Made by a program: the position numbers and the translations under genes
The notes under the pieces: model-generated
What the model was told of the DNA's origin: nothing
Database searches by the model: none
Seen by the model: only the letters and a program-made list of their open reading frames with translations
Shown: one piece after another, positions 36,698-44,444 of the stretch
How the letters are laid out: each line of letters starts with the position of its first letter
Position numbering within the stretch: position 1 is the stretch's first letter
NCBI GenBank assembly: GCA_038225475.1
Contig: JBBRRA010000006.1
Coordinates: 168,640 to 232,639 of the forward strand
DNA length: 64,000 nt
Reading direction: 5' to 3'
Source: Polymorphobacter_B sp038225475
GTDB lineage: Bacteria > Pseudomonadota > Alphaproteobacteria > Sphingomonadales > Sphingomonadaceae

Positions 36698-37993
36698 CTA
36701 GTGCATTGCGATTTCGTGGCCCATGACCATTACATATTTGACATGCGCGAGCAGCGCCGGATCGCTTTGCGGGTCGCCGTCGACGGCGATCAGGTCGGCC
36801 GACTTGCCGACTGCAAGCGTCCCGGTGTCGCGGTCGATGCCGAGCAGCGTCGCCCCGCCCTTGGTCGCCGCAACCAGCGCATCGCGCGGGGTCATGCCCC
36901 CTTCGCTGACCATCAACGCGACTTCCTCGCCGTTACGGCCATGTTCGTAGACGCCGGCGTCGGTGCCAAGCGCGATCGGCACGCCCGCGACATAGGCGGC
37001 ATGCAACGCCTTGCCGACTTCGCGCAGCGTCTGGTTTGCTTTGACTTCGACGTTGTCGGTGTAAAAATGCTTGCCGACGCGGGCCTTTAGTCCTTCGAAC
37101 GCCATCAGCGTGGCAACGAAATAGGTGCCGTGCGCTTTCATCAGCTTGATGTCGGCAGCATCGGCATAGGTGCCATGCTCGATCGAATCCACGCCGGCAC
37201 GAACCGCCGCTTCGATGCCGCGCGCGCCGTGCGCATGGGCCGCGACCTTCAGGCCGAGACGGTGCGCGGTGTCGCAGATCGATTTCATTTCGGCGTCGGT
37301 GAAATGCTGCTCGAGCCCCTTGGCGCCGTCATCGAGGACGCCGCCGGTCGCATGGAATTTGATGACATCGACCCCCAGCTTGGCGATCGCGCGCGTTGCA
37401 GCGGCGCAGCCCTCGGCACCGGTGCAGATGCCAACCTGCGGGTGAACCGCATCGAGCGCATCGCCGAGGTCGGGGCTGATGCCGACGGTATCATCGCCGT
37501 GGCCGCCGATGATCGAGAGCTGCGGCCCCGAAGTCAGGATGCGTGGTCCCGGCGCAAGGCCGTCGTGCACGGCGTCGCGCACGGCGATCGTGGCGCGCTT
37601 GTCACCGCCGAGTTCGCGGACCGTGGTGAACCCGGCGCGCGCCGTCAGCAGGGCGTTGTGCAGCCCACTTGCGACTGCATATTCCGCCGTGCGCTTGGGC
37701 GCGAGCCCGGCGTACCAGGGCTCCGGCCCGAACGCCAAATGGACATGCGCGTCGATCAGCCCGGGCAGGACGGTTTTGCCGGACAAATCGACCACCCTCG
37801 CACCGGCCGGCGGCGGCATGTCGGCGGCACCGATCGCGGTAATCCGGCCGTCGGTGACGATGATCGTCGAAGGCCCGCGCGCGGGCTCCGCGGCATCGGT
37901 AACGACATGGCCTGCGCGGATCGCGACTGTCTCGGCGCTCGCGCCGGCAACCGAGGCAAAGCCCGCCAAAACTGCGACCAAAATCCTGCGCAT
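36698..37993 (-). CDS. Exported amidohydrolase (Xaa-Pro/Xaa-Arg dipeptidase type)
   Basis: This 431-residue protein belongs to the metal-dependent amidohydrolase superfamily, the branch of imidazolonepropionase-like enzymes that hydrolyse dipeptides in Caulobacter and relatives. ATG 37993 is preceded by GGGGA nine bases upstream and starts a signal peptide (RRILVAVLAGFASVAGASA), so it is exported; two upstream in-frame ATGs have poor sites. Metal and catalytic marks are LPGLIDAHVHLAF (HxH), VIKFHATGGV (the Lys that is carboxylated in this family), KVAAHAHGARGIEAAV and DSIEHGTYAD (His ligands), and IALGTDAGV (catalytic Asp). It is divergent from the TonB receptor gene and may act on peptides in the same module. 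The exact substrate is unknown. Confidence 0.88.
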   Translation of the reverse strand: MRRILVAVLAGFASVAGASAETVAIRAGHVVTDAAEPARGPSTIIVTDGRITAIGAADMPPPAGARVVDLSGKTVLPGLIDAHVHLAFGPEPWYAGLAPKRTAEYAVASGLHNALLTARAGFTTVRELGGDKRATIAVRDAVHDGLAPGPRILTSGPQLSIIGGHGDDTVGISPDLGDALDAVHPQVGICTGAEGCAAATRAIAKLGVDVIKFHATGGVLDDGAKGLEQHFTDAEMKSICDTAHRLGLKVAAHAHGARGIEAAVRAGVDSIEHGTYADAADIKLMKAHGTYFVATLMAFEGLKARVGKHFYTDNVEVKANQTLREVGKALHAAYVAGVPIALGTDAGVYEHGRNGEEVALMVSEGGMTPRDALVAATKGGATLLGIDRDTGTLAVGKSADLIAVDGDPQSDPALLAHVKYVMVMGHEIAMH

Positions 37994-38190
37994 CCAAGCT
38001 GTCCCCATCCTTTTGTGACGCAAGTCTAGTGCGGTCGCACACGCTTTGGAAAGCCCGCAGTGACGATTGTGACGCGGTGCGAACGAGGGCCCGCCGCAGG
38101 GTGCAACGGTCCCGTAATCGGACCGTCGCGGAACTGTCGCATCCTCGTCCTAAGTGCCACGGCAACAGACAGGCTTTCGGGGAAATAACG

Positions 38191-40782
38191 ATGCGCACAC
38201 ATTATCTTTTGCTGGCGATGATGTTGGCGTCGGCGAGCGATATCGCGACGGCTGCCGCAGCCGCGCCCGCCGATGCAGCCTCCGATCAGATCGTCGTCAC
38301 CGGCTTACGCGCTGCAAAGACTGCGCGTGCCGAAGAAAAAGCCGCGCCGAACCTGATCAATGTTCAGTCGGCCGAAGACATCGTCAAATACCCTGATTTC
38401 AACGCCGCTGAAGCGCTGGGGCGCATTCCCGGCGTCAACCTCGCGATCGACACCGGCGAAGGCCGCTTCGTCAACATTCGCGGCATCGACGGCAACCTGA
38501 ATGGCGCGACCTTCGGCGGCGTGACGATGCTCAACACCCAACCGGGCGGTACTTATTTCGGCGGCGGCGGCCGCGCGGTGGAATTTGACACCGTGCCGAT
38601 CGGCGCGGTCGACCGCATCGTCGTTCGCAAGACCGGCATGCCCGATCAGGAAGCCGAAGGCCTTGGCGGCTCGATCGAGCTGACACCGCGTACCGCTATC
38701 GGGCTGACCAAGCCCTTCTTCGAAGGCACGATCGGCGGCGGTTACCAGCCGGCGCACAAAAGCGGCAAGGTATTTGTCGGCGAAGCTGCTGCCGGCACGA
38801 CCTTCGGCCCCGACCGGACATTTGCTATCGTGCTGACTGGCTCGTTCCACGAAGACCATCGCGGCTTCGACGACGTCGAACCTGGCCTGCTCGACAATTT
38901 TTCCTATACCAGCCCCGATCCGACCAAGGATTCGCTTAACAAGGCGCTCGATGCCGTCGATCTGCGCCACTACAATTACAACCGTCGTCGCTTCGGTTTC
39001 GGCGGCGAGCTCGACTGGAACCCAAGCCCGCAAAGCCATTATTATATCCGCGCCAACGTTGCGGGCTATACCGAGTCGGTCAACCGCCAGATCCTGCAAT
39101 ATCGCGACCTGAGCAATGACGTGAACGGTGACCCCATTCCGATCGCGGGTAACGGTCTGCTCGATCCGGCGAACAAGCCAAATGGCTACCTTGCCCCGGC
39201 GGCGAGCGCGCGCCTGTCGCTGCGCGACGAGCAGGAGACCGCGATCAACTTCGTCTCCTCGATCGGTGGCCGGAACGACCTTGGCAGCGTCATCGTCGAC
39301 TACCAGTTCGCCTATACGGCGGCGACCTATCATCGCGACTATGACTATAACTCGAGCTTCGGGCTGATCGGCGGCAAGACGTTCCCGGTCGCTTATGACA
39401 ACATCACCAACCCGCTGTTCCCGAAGCTCACGCCGATCGGCTTCAATCCCAACGACCCGACGCAGTTCGCGCTGCGCGACCTGAGCAACACCACCGAGCG
39501 CGCGCATGACCGCGAATATTCGGCCGTCTTGAATGTCACGATCCCGACGACGTTGTTCGGCGGCGATGGCGATTTCAAGGTCGGTGCCAAGCTGCGCCTC
39601 CGCGACAAGATCGATCAGCCGAACAGCCTCGGCTATCCCGGTTTTGCCAAGACGCCGTTGACGCAGCTGCTCGGGCCGGGGCCGTTCACGAATTTCTACG
39701 CCGGCAATTACTCGGTCGGCTTCAGCCCCGACGCGCAAAAGCTGCGGGCGGTTTTCGGCGGCCTGACCGCGGTGCCGAAAGCCGTGCGTAACGCCGGCGG
39801 CTTCTTCAACGACACCGAAAATGTCTATGCAGGATACGGGCAATATCAGGGCACGTTCGGCAAGCTCGGCGTGCTCGTCGGCGTTCGCGTCGAGAACACC
39901 GACGGTACCTATCGCGGCACGACTGTGACGAACGGCTCCGTGTTCTCGTCGGTATCGCGCACGTCGAACTATACTGATTTCTTCCCGACGGTGCAGCTGC
40001 GCTACAACTTCTCAGACGAGCTTGTTGCTCGTGCTACCTATTCGACCGGCATCGGCCGCCCGGGCTTCCTGCAGCTGAAATCAGGGGCGAGCGTCGATGT
40101 CGGCGCGCAGGCAGTCTCGGTCGGCAATCCGAACCTCAAGCCGATCACCGGCAATAACTTCGACGCGACGATCGAATATTATCTGCCGAACTCGGGCGTG
40201 CTGTCAGCGGGCTTCTTCGACAAGGAGTTCACCAACTATATCATTCAGGGTACGGTCCGCGACAACAACTACCCCGGCATCAGTGGCCAGACCACGATCA
40301 GCACCTACACCAATGTCAAAAATGCCTATGCGCGCGGTTTCGAGGCTGCTTACAACCAGAAATTCGCGTTCTTGCCGGCGCCGTTTGATGGCTTCGGCGT
40401 CAACGCCAACGTTTCTTACGTCGACAGCAGGTTCGAAATCCGTCCGGGTGAATTCTCGCAGCTCCCAGCAGCGGCCAAATGGACTTACAACCTTGGTGCT
40501 TTCTATGAAGCGAACAAGATCCAGCTGCGCCTGGCGCTGCAGCACAACGACGCTGCAATCTTCGGCGTCGGCGGGACCAAGGGCTTCGATACGTTCGAAG
40601 CGGCGCGGACAACGCTCGACCTGACCTCGTCGTACCAACTGCTGCCGCACATGGCGGTGTATTTCAACGCCAAGAACCTGACCAACGAGCCGCTGCGCTA
40701 TTACGAAGGGTCGTCGGACCGCACCACCCAGCGCGAATTCTATGAGCAAAGCTATGAAGCTGGCTTCCGGTTCAAGTTCTAG
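38191..40782 (+). CDS. TonB-dependent receptor (Xanthomonas/Caulobacter type)
   Basis: This 863-residue outer-membrane receptor starts at ATG 38191 after GGGGAAA and has a signal peptide (RTHYLLLAMMLASASDIATA). The plug begins with DQIVVTGLRAAK, followed by INVQSAEDIVKYPDFNAAEA, LGRIPGVNLAID and VNIRGIDGNLN, which are typical of the TIGR01782-like subfamily. The remainder is the 22-strand barrel, ending in YEAGFRFKF with the C-terminal aromatic residue used by the BAM complex. No N-terminal secretin/STN domain is present, so it is not a signal-transducing receptor. It is followed 35 bases later by a YncE-like propeller and then a DUF885 protein, which suggest a common substrate, perhaps peptides. 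Confidence 0.94.
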   Translation: MRTHYLLLAMMLASASDIATAAAAAPADAASDQIVVTGLRAAKTARAEEKAAPNLINVQSAEDIVKYPDFNAAEALGRIPGVNLAIDTGEGRFVNIRGIDGNLNGATFGGVTMLNTQPGGTYFGGGGRAVEFDTVPIGAVDRIVVRKTGMPDQEAEGLGGSIELTPRTAIGLTKPFFEGTIGGGYQPAHKSGKVFVGEAAAGTTFGPDRTFAIVLTGSFHEDHRGFDDVEPGLLDNFSYTSPDPTKDSLNKALDAVDLRHYNYNRRRFGFGGELDWNPSPQSHYYIRANVAGYTESVNRQILQYRDLSNDVNGDPIPIAGNGLLDPANKPNGYLAPAASARLSLRDEQETAINFVSSIGGRNDLGSVIVDYQFAYTAATYHRDYDYNSSFGLIGGKTFPVAYDNITNPLFPKLTPIGFNPNDPTQFALRDLSNTTERAHDREYSAVLNVTIPTTLFGGDGDFKVGAKLRLRDKIDQPNSLGYPGFAKTPLTQLLGPGPFTNFYAGNYSVGFSPDAQKLRAVFGGLTAVPKAVRNAGGFFNDTENVYAGYGQYQGTFGKLGVLVGVRVENTDGTYRGTTVTNGSVFSSVSRTSNYTDFFPTVQLRYNFSDELVARATYSTGIGRPGFLQLKSGASVDVGAQAVSVGNPNLKPITGNNFDATIEYYLPNSGVLSAGFFDKEFTNYIIQGTVRDNNYPGISGQTTISTYTNVKNAYARGFEAAYNQKFAFLPAPFDGFGVNANVSYVDSRFEIRPGEFSQLPAAAKWTYNLGAFYEANKIQLRLALQHNDAAIFGVGGTKGFDTFEAARTTLDLTSSYQLLPHMAVYFNAKNLTNEPLRYYEGSSDRTTQREFYEQSYEAGFRFKF

Positions 40783-40817
40783 GGCAGTATGCGCCGAGGC
40801 TTAATTCAAGGATAACA

Positions 40818-41810
40818 ATGATGCGTGTGTTGCTTGCTGCTGCCCTGATGCTGACGACCGCCGCCCCGGCGCTCGCAGCCGATCCCGGAATGATCGTCAG
40901 CAAGCGGATCGCCGGTCCCGACGGCGGCTGGGACTATGCGAATGTCAGCGCCGACGGCAAGACCTTGCTGGTATCGCGCTCGGACGGCGTGATGACGGTC
41001 GATTTCGCCACCGGCGCGGTCAACCCGCATTTGGTCGCGGCGCAGCGCACGCACGGCGCGGTGACCGTTCCGGGCACCTCGATCGGGATGGTTACCAGCT
41101 CGACCAGCGGCGGCGCGTTGCTGTTCGATACCGCGACCGGTGCGATCATTGCCGACATCAAGACCGGCAAGAAGCCCGATGCAGCGATTTATGACCCGGC
41201 ATCGAAGATGTTGTTGGTCATGGACAATTCGGGCGGCGGCATTGCGGTGATCGACCCGGCAACAAAGAAGCTTGTCGGCACGGTCGCAATCGCGGGCGCG
41301 CTCGAATCAGCAGCTGTCGACGGCAAGGGCAACGTCTATGTCAATGTCGAAGACAAGGGCGAAATCGCGGTGGTCAATGTTGCCAAGCGCAGCGTCCTCC
41401 GGTCGATCAAGCTTCCCGATTGCGAGGAGCCGGGCGGACTGGCGCTGACCAAGCAGGGATTTCTGATCGCGGCGTGTGCCAACGGCCATGCGAAAACGGT
41501 CGAGGCCCGGTCGGGCAAAGTGCTCGCCGATATTGCGATCGGGTCGCGCCCCGATGCGGTGATCTATGATGGTGCGCGCGACCGCGCCTATGTGCCGACT
41601 GGCGGCGACGGTGCGTTGACGGTGATCGACACCCGCAGTGCGCCGCAGGGTGTCGGGGTCGTTACGACGCAAAAGGGTTCGCGGACAGGTGCGGTCGATC
41701 CGGCGACCGGCAATGTTTATCTGCCGGGTGCACGCTTTGCCGCCGCCGAAGCCGGGCAGCGCCCGAAAGCGGTCCCGGGATCGTTCGAGATCCTTGTCGT
41801 AAGCAAATAA
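40818..41810 (+). CDS. Exported YncE-like beta-propeller protein
   Basis: This 330-residue protein starts at ATG 40818, five bases after AAGGA, and has a signal peptide (RVLLAAALMLTTAAPALA). The mature part is a seven-bladed propeller of the YncE/PQQ-like type: repeating blades show the pattern LLFDTATGAIIADIKTGKKP, IAVIDPATKKLVGTVAIAG, and IAVVNVAKRSVLRSIKLPD. No catalytic residues are evident. In E. coli yncE lies next to the TonB receptor gene yncD, a notable parallel with the order here. The protein may hold or hand over the substrate in the periplasm. A 72-base gap separates it from the DUF885 gene. Confidence 0.86.
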   Translation: MMRVLLAAALMLTTAAPALAADPGMIVSKRIAGPDGGWDYANVSADGKTLLVSRSDGVMTVDFATGAVNPHLVAAQRTHGAVTVPGTSIGMVTSSTSGGALLFDTATGAIIADIKTGKKPDAAIYDPASKMLLVMDNSGGGIAVIDPATKKLVGTVAIAGALESAAVDGKGNVYVNVEDKGEIAVVNVAKRSVLRSIKLPDCEEPGGLALTKQGFLIAACANGHAKTVEARSGKVLADIAIGSRPDAVIYDGARDRAYVPTGGDGALTVIDTRSAPQGVGVVTTQKGSRTGAVDPATGNVYLPGARFAAAEAGQRPKAVPGSFEILVVSK

Positions 41811-41882
41811 TCGATCGGGCTTGCGCTGCAGCGCGCGATTGGCGAACCTTGGGCAATAATTCGATTGTCCAAGGGGGTCCCA

Positions 41883-43685
41883 ATGCATCGTCGTCAGTTC
41901 ATCGCCGCCGCTGCGGCGGCCGCCGCGCTGCCGCACCTCGCCCGCGCTGCGGTCGCGCAGAGCAGCGAAGATGCGCGGCTCGCCACGCTGCTCGACGCGT
42001 TTTTCTATGAAGGCGTCGACGAAAATCCCGAAGGCGCAACGGGGCTGGGGCTCGACAAGGGCACACGCGCCGCCTTGAAGTCGCAGCTCAACGACTATTC
42101 GGCGGCCGGCAAAGCAACGCGGCTGGCCCGCGTCCGCGACCGGTTAACGCGTCTGCACATGATCGACCGCGCGCAGCTGTCGGATGCCTCGGCACTCGAT
42201 TTCGACGTCATCGACTATGACTTGACGCGCACGGTCGCAGCCGAGACGCGGTTCACCTTCGGCTCCGCACGCGGCAATTTCCAGCCCTATGTGATCACGC
42301 AGCAACAGGGCCCCTACCGCAGCATTCCGGACTTTCTCGACGCACAGCATAAGATTGCGACCGCCGACGATGCCGAGGCGTACCTCGCGCGGCTCGCGGC
42401 ATTTCCCAAAGCGCTCGACGACAGCCTTGCCCGGCAACAGGCCGATGCCGCGCGCGGTGTGCTCGCGCCCGATTTCGCGCTCGATATCACGCTGCAGCAG
42501 CTTGCAGCTTTGCGGGGCGCACCGGCGGCCGCCACAGTGCTGGTCGAATCGCTCGCGCGCCGGTCAAAGACCGCCGGGCTCACCGCCGACTATGCAACCC
42601 GCGCTGCAGCGATCGTGACGACGGCGGTGTTTCCCGCGCTCGACCGCCATATCGCAGCGATCGGCGCCTTGCGCGCGCATGCCAGCAGCGACGCCGGGGT
42701 GTGGCGGCTGCCCGATGGCGACGCTTATTACGCTGCGGCAGTCAAGAGCTCGACAACGACTGAATTGTCGCCTGACGATGTTCACCGGCTGGGGGTCGAG
42801 CAGGTAGCCGAAATCAGCGGGCGACTTGATCGGCTGCTGACCGCGCAAGGACTGACGAAGGGCAGCGTCGGCGACCGGCTCACCGCATTGAACGCCCGGC
42901 CTGACCAGCTCTACGCCAACGACGAGGCGGGTCGCACGGCGCTGCTTGGGCAGCTCAATGCGCAGATTAAGGCGGCATATACGCGGTTGCCGCAGGTGTT
43001 TCGCACCTTGCCCAAGGCACCGATCGAAGTGCGGCGCGTCCCCGTGTTCATTCAGGAAGGGGCGTCGAACGGCTATTACAACGGCGCGGCGATCGACGGT
43101 TCGCGGCCAGCGATATATTATATCAACTTGAAGGACACGGCCGAGTGGCCGAAATTCTCGTTGCCCACGCTGACCTATCACGAGGCGGTTCCGGGCCACC
43201 ATTTACAAATCAGTACGGCGCAGGAATCGACCGAGATCCCGCTGATCCGGCGTCGCGGCGGTTATTCGGCGTATACCGAAGGCTGGGCGCTGTACGCCGA
43301 ACAAGTCGCGGACGAACTGGGGCTTTATGACGGTGACCCTTTAGGCCGCATCGGCTATTTGCAAAGCTTCCTGTTCCGCGCCGCGCGCCTCGTCGTCGAC
43401 AGCGGCATTCACTACAAGCGCTGGGGGCGTGACCGCGCCACCGACTATCTGGTGGCGACGACGGGGTTCGCGCGAGGCCGCGCGCAGCGTGAGGTGGACC
43501 GGTATTGCGTCGGTCCGGCGCAGGCGCTGAGCTATAAAGTCGGCCACACGCAATGGGTCAAACTCCGCGACGCTGTCCGAACGAAACAGGGCGCAGCGTT
43601 CGACCCAAAAGCGTTCCACGACATCTTGCGGCTGGGTGCGATGCCGCTCGTCATTCTGGAAAAGGCGGTGCTCGCGCGGACCTGA
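41883..43685 (+). CDS. Tat-exported DUF885 family metallopeptidase-like protein
   Basis: This 600-residue protein begins at ATG 41883 after GGGGG at 41873-41877. The N terminus is a twin-arginine signal (HRRQFIAAAAAAAALPHLAR), so it should be exported folded, consistent with a metal cofactor loaded in the cytoplasm. The body is DUF885: the metal motif is LTYHEAVPGHHLQIS, followed by AYTEGWALYAEQVADELGLY. It is related to but clearly distinct from the Sec-exported DUF885 protein at 8136-9878. It lies downstream of the TonB receptor and YncE-like genes on the same strand. Predicted to hydrolyse peptides or related amides in the periplasm; the substrate is unknown. Confidence 0.88.
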   Translation: MHRRQFIAAAAAAAALPHLARAAVAQSSEDARLATLLDAFFYEGVDENPEGATGLGLDKGTRAALKSQLNDYSAAGKATRLARVRDRLTRLHMIDRAQLSDASALDFDVIDYDLTRTVAAETRFTFGSARGNFQPYVITQQQGPYRSIPDFLDAQHKIATADDAEAYLARLAAFPKALDDSLARQQADAARGVLAPDFALDITLQQLAALRGAPAAATVLVESLARRSKTAGLTADYATRAAAIVTTAVFPALDRHIAAIGALRAHASSDAGVWRLPDGDAYYAAAVKSSTTTELSPDDVHRLGVEQVAEISGRLDRLLTAQGLTKGSVGDRLTALNARPDQLYANDEAGRTALLGQLNAQIKAAYTRLPQVFRTLPKAPIEVRRVPVFIQEGASNGYYNGAAIDGSRPAIYYINLKDTAEWPKFSLPTLTYHEAVPGHHLQISTAQESTEIPLIRRRGGYSAYTEGWALYAEQVADELGLYDGDPLGRIGYLQSFLFRAARLVVDSGIHYKRWGRDRATDYLVATTGFARGRAQREVDRYCVGPAQALSYKVGHTQWVKLRDAVRTKQGAAFDPKAFHDILRLGAMPLVILEKAVLART

Positions 43686-43700
43686 CGCCGCACTGCATGG

Positions 43701-43937
43701 TCAGTTCGTATCGGTGTTGCCCGGCGTCGTCGACTTCGACTGCGACTTTACCGCTTTGGTATCGGTATTGCCGCTGGTCGCCTTCCGGCTCGATTTATAC
43801 GCCTTCTTCGGCGGCGGCGTGCCGGTTTTAGTAGTTTGCGGTGTAGGCGGTGGTGTCGTCGGCTTTTCAGCAGCGGTCACGGCGATGAGCACGCTGACGG
43901 CAAGCAGCGCGCGTAGTCCTGCGGATTGAATCATCAT
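43701..43937 (-). CDS. Small exported GNTDT-repeat protein 1
   Basis: This 78-residue protein starts at ATG 43937, five bases after GGAGA on the minus strand. It has a hydrophobic N terminus (GLRALLAVSVLIAVTAA) that looks like a signal peptide or anchor, then a low-complexity Thr/Pro/Lys/Ser-rich body with no predicted fold. The motif GNTDT occurs twice: ATSGNTDTKAV internally and PGNTDTN at the very end. The neighbour at 44025-44333 ends identically. A 22-base stretch covering stop and motif (43701-43722) is repeated exactly at 44025-44046. I recognise no family. The downstream end is convergent with the DUF885 gene (15 bases apart). Confidence 0.65.
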   Translation of the reverse strand: MMIQSAGLRALLAVSVLIAVTAAEKPTTPPPTPQTTKTGTPPPKKAYKSSRKATSGNTDTKAVKSQSKSTTPGNTDTN

Positions 43938-44024
43938 AAAATCTCCGTCCGGCATCCCCCTCCGCAGCAGCTGCCGGTCGCGGCGTGCGGACCGGCCGGC
44001 GTTTTGCGCCGACCGGTCATTCAA

Positions 44025-44333
44025 TCAGTTCGTATCGGTGTTGCCCTTGCTTTCAACCGGCTCGGTGGGAGCCGGGGCGGGCGACGACACCGACGTGTCT
44101 GCAGCGCCGACATTGCCCGGATCGCGCGTCGGCTGGGTATCGGTGTTGCCGCGCATCGTCGCCTGCGGCGACATCAGGCCATTGGCTCCGGCCGGCGGCG
44201 CGGCGTCGGTGGTCGTGGTGACGGTGTTCGTCGTCGTCACTGTGTTCGTGGGCTGCTTGTCGGGGCAAGCGGTCAGCGCGAGGAATGCGGCGACCGAAAA
44301 CAACGCCGTGACGCTGGTGGATTGCTTCATCAT
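44025..44333 (-). CDS. Small GNTDT-repeat lipoprotein 2
   Basis: This 102-residue protein starts at ATG 44333, five bases after GAGG on the minus strand. A lipoprotein signal is clear (LFSVAAFLALTAC), with lipidation at about Cys23, after which the mature chain is disordered and Thr/Ala/Pro-rich, including TNTVTTTNTVTTTTD. GNTDT occurs at MRGNTDTQPT and at the C terminus as KGNTDTN, exactly as in its neighbour at 43701-43937. The two lie in tandem on the same strand, 87 bases apart, and are probably products of a small duplication or members of one family. The function is unknown. Confidence 0.68.
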   Translation of the reverse strand: MMKQSTSVTALFSVAAFLALTACPDKQPTNTVTTTNTVTTTTDAAPPAGANGLMSPQATMRGNTDTQPTRDPGNVGAADTSVSSPAPAPTEPVESKGNTDTN

Positions 44334-44444
44334 GTCATCCTCTTCCGGTGTTGTCCCCCGTGGCGCACGTTCCGGTGGCGGGCGCGAAACGAGTTTGCCA
44401 GCGCTGCGCCCGACTACCAAGCGAATTGTTAACCCCGTAGTAAG

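Noticed and set aside
38107..38125. Small hairpin CGGTCC/GGACCG upstream of the TonB receptor gene
   Set aside because: A six-base stem in GC-rich DNA is likely by chance and no regulator or terminator feature supports it.
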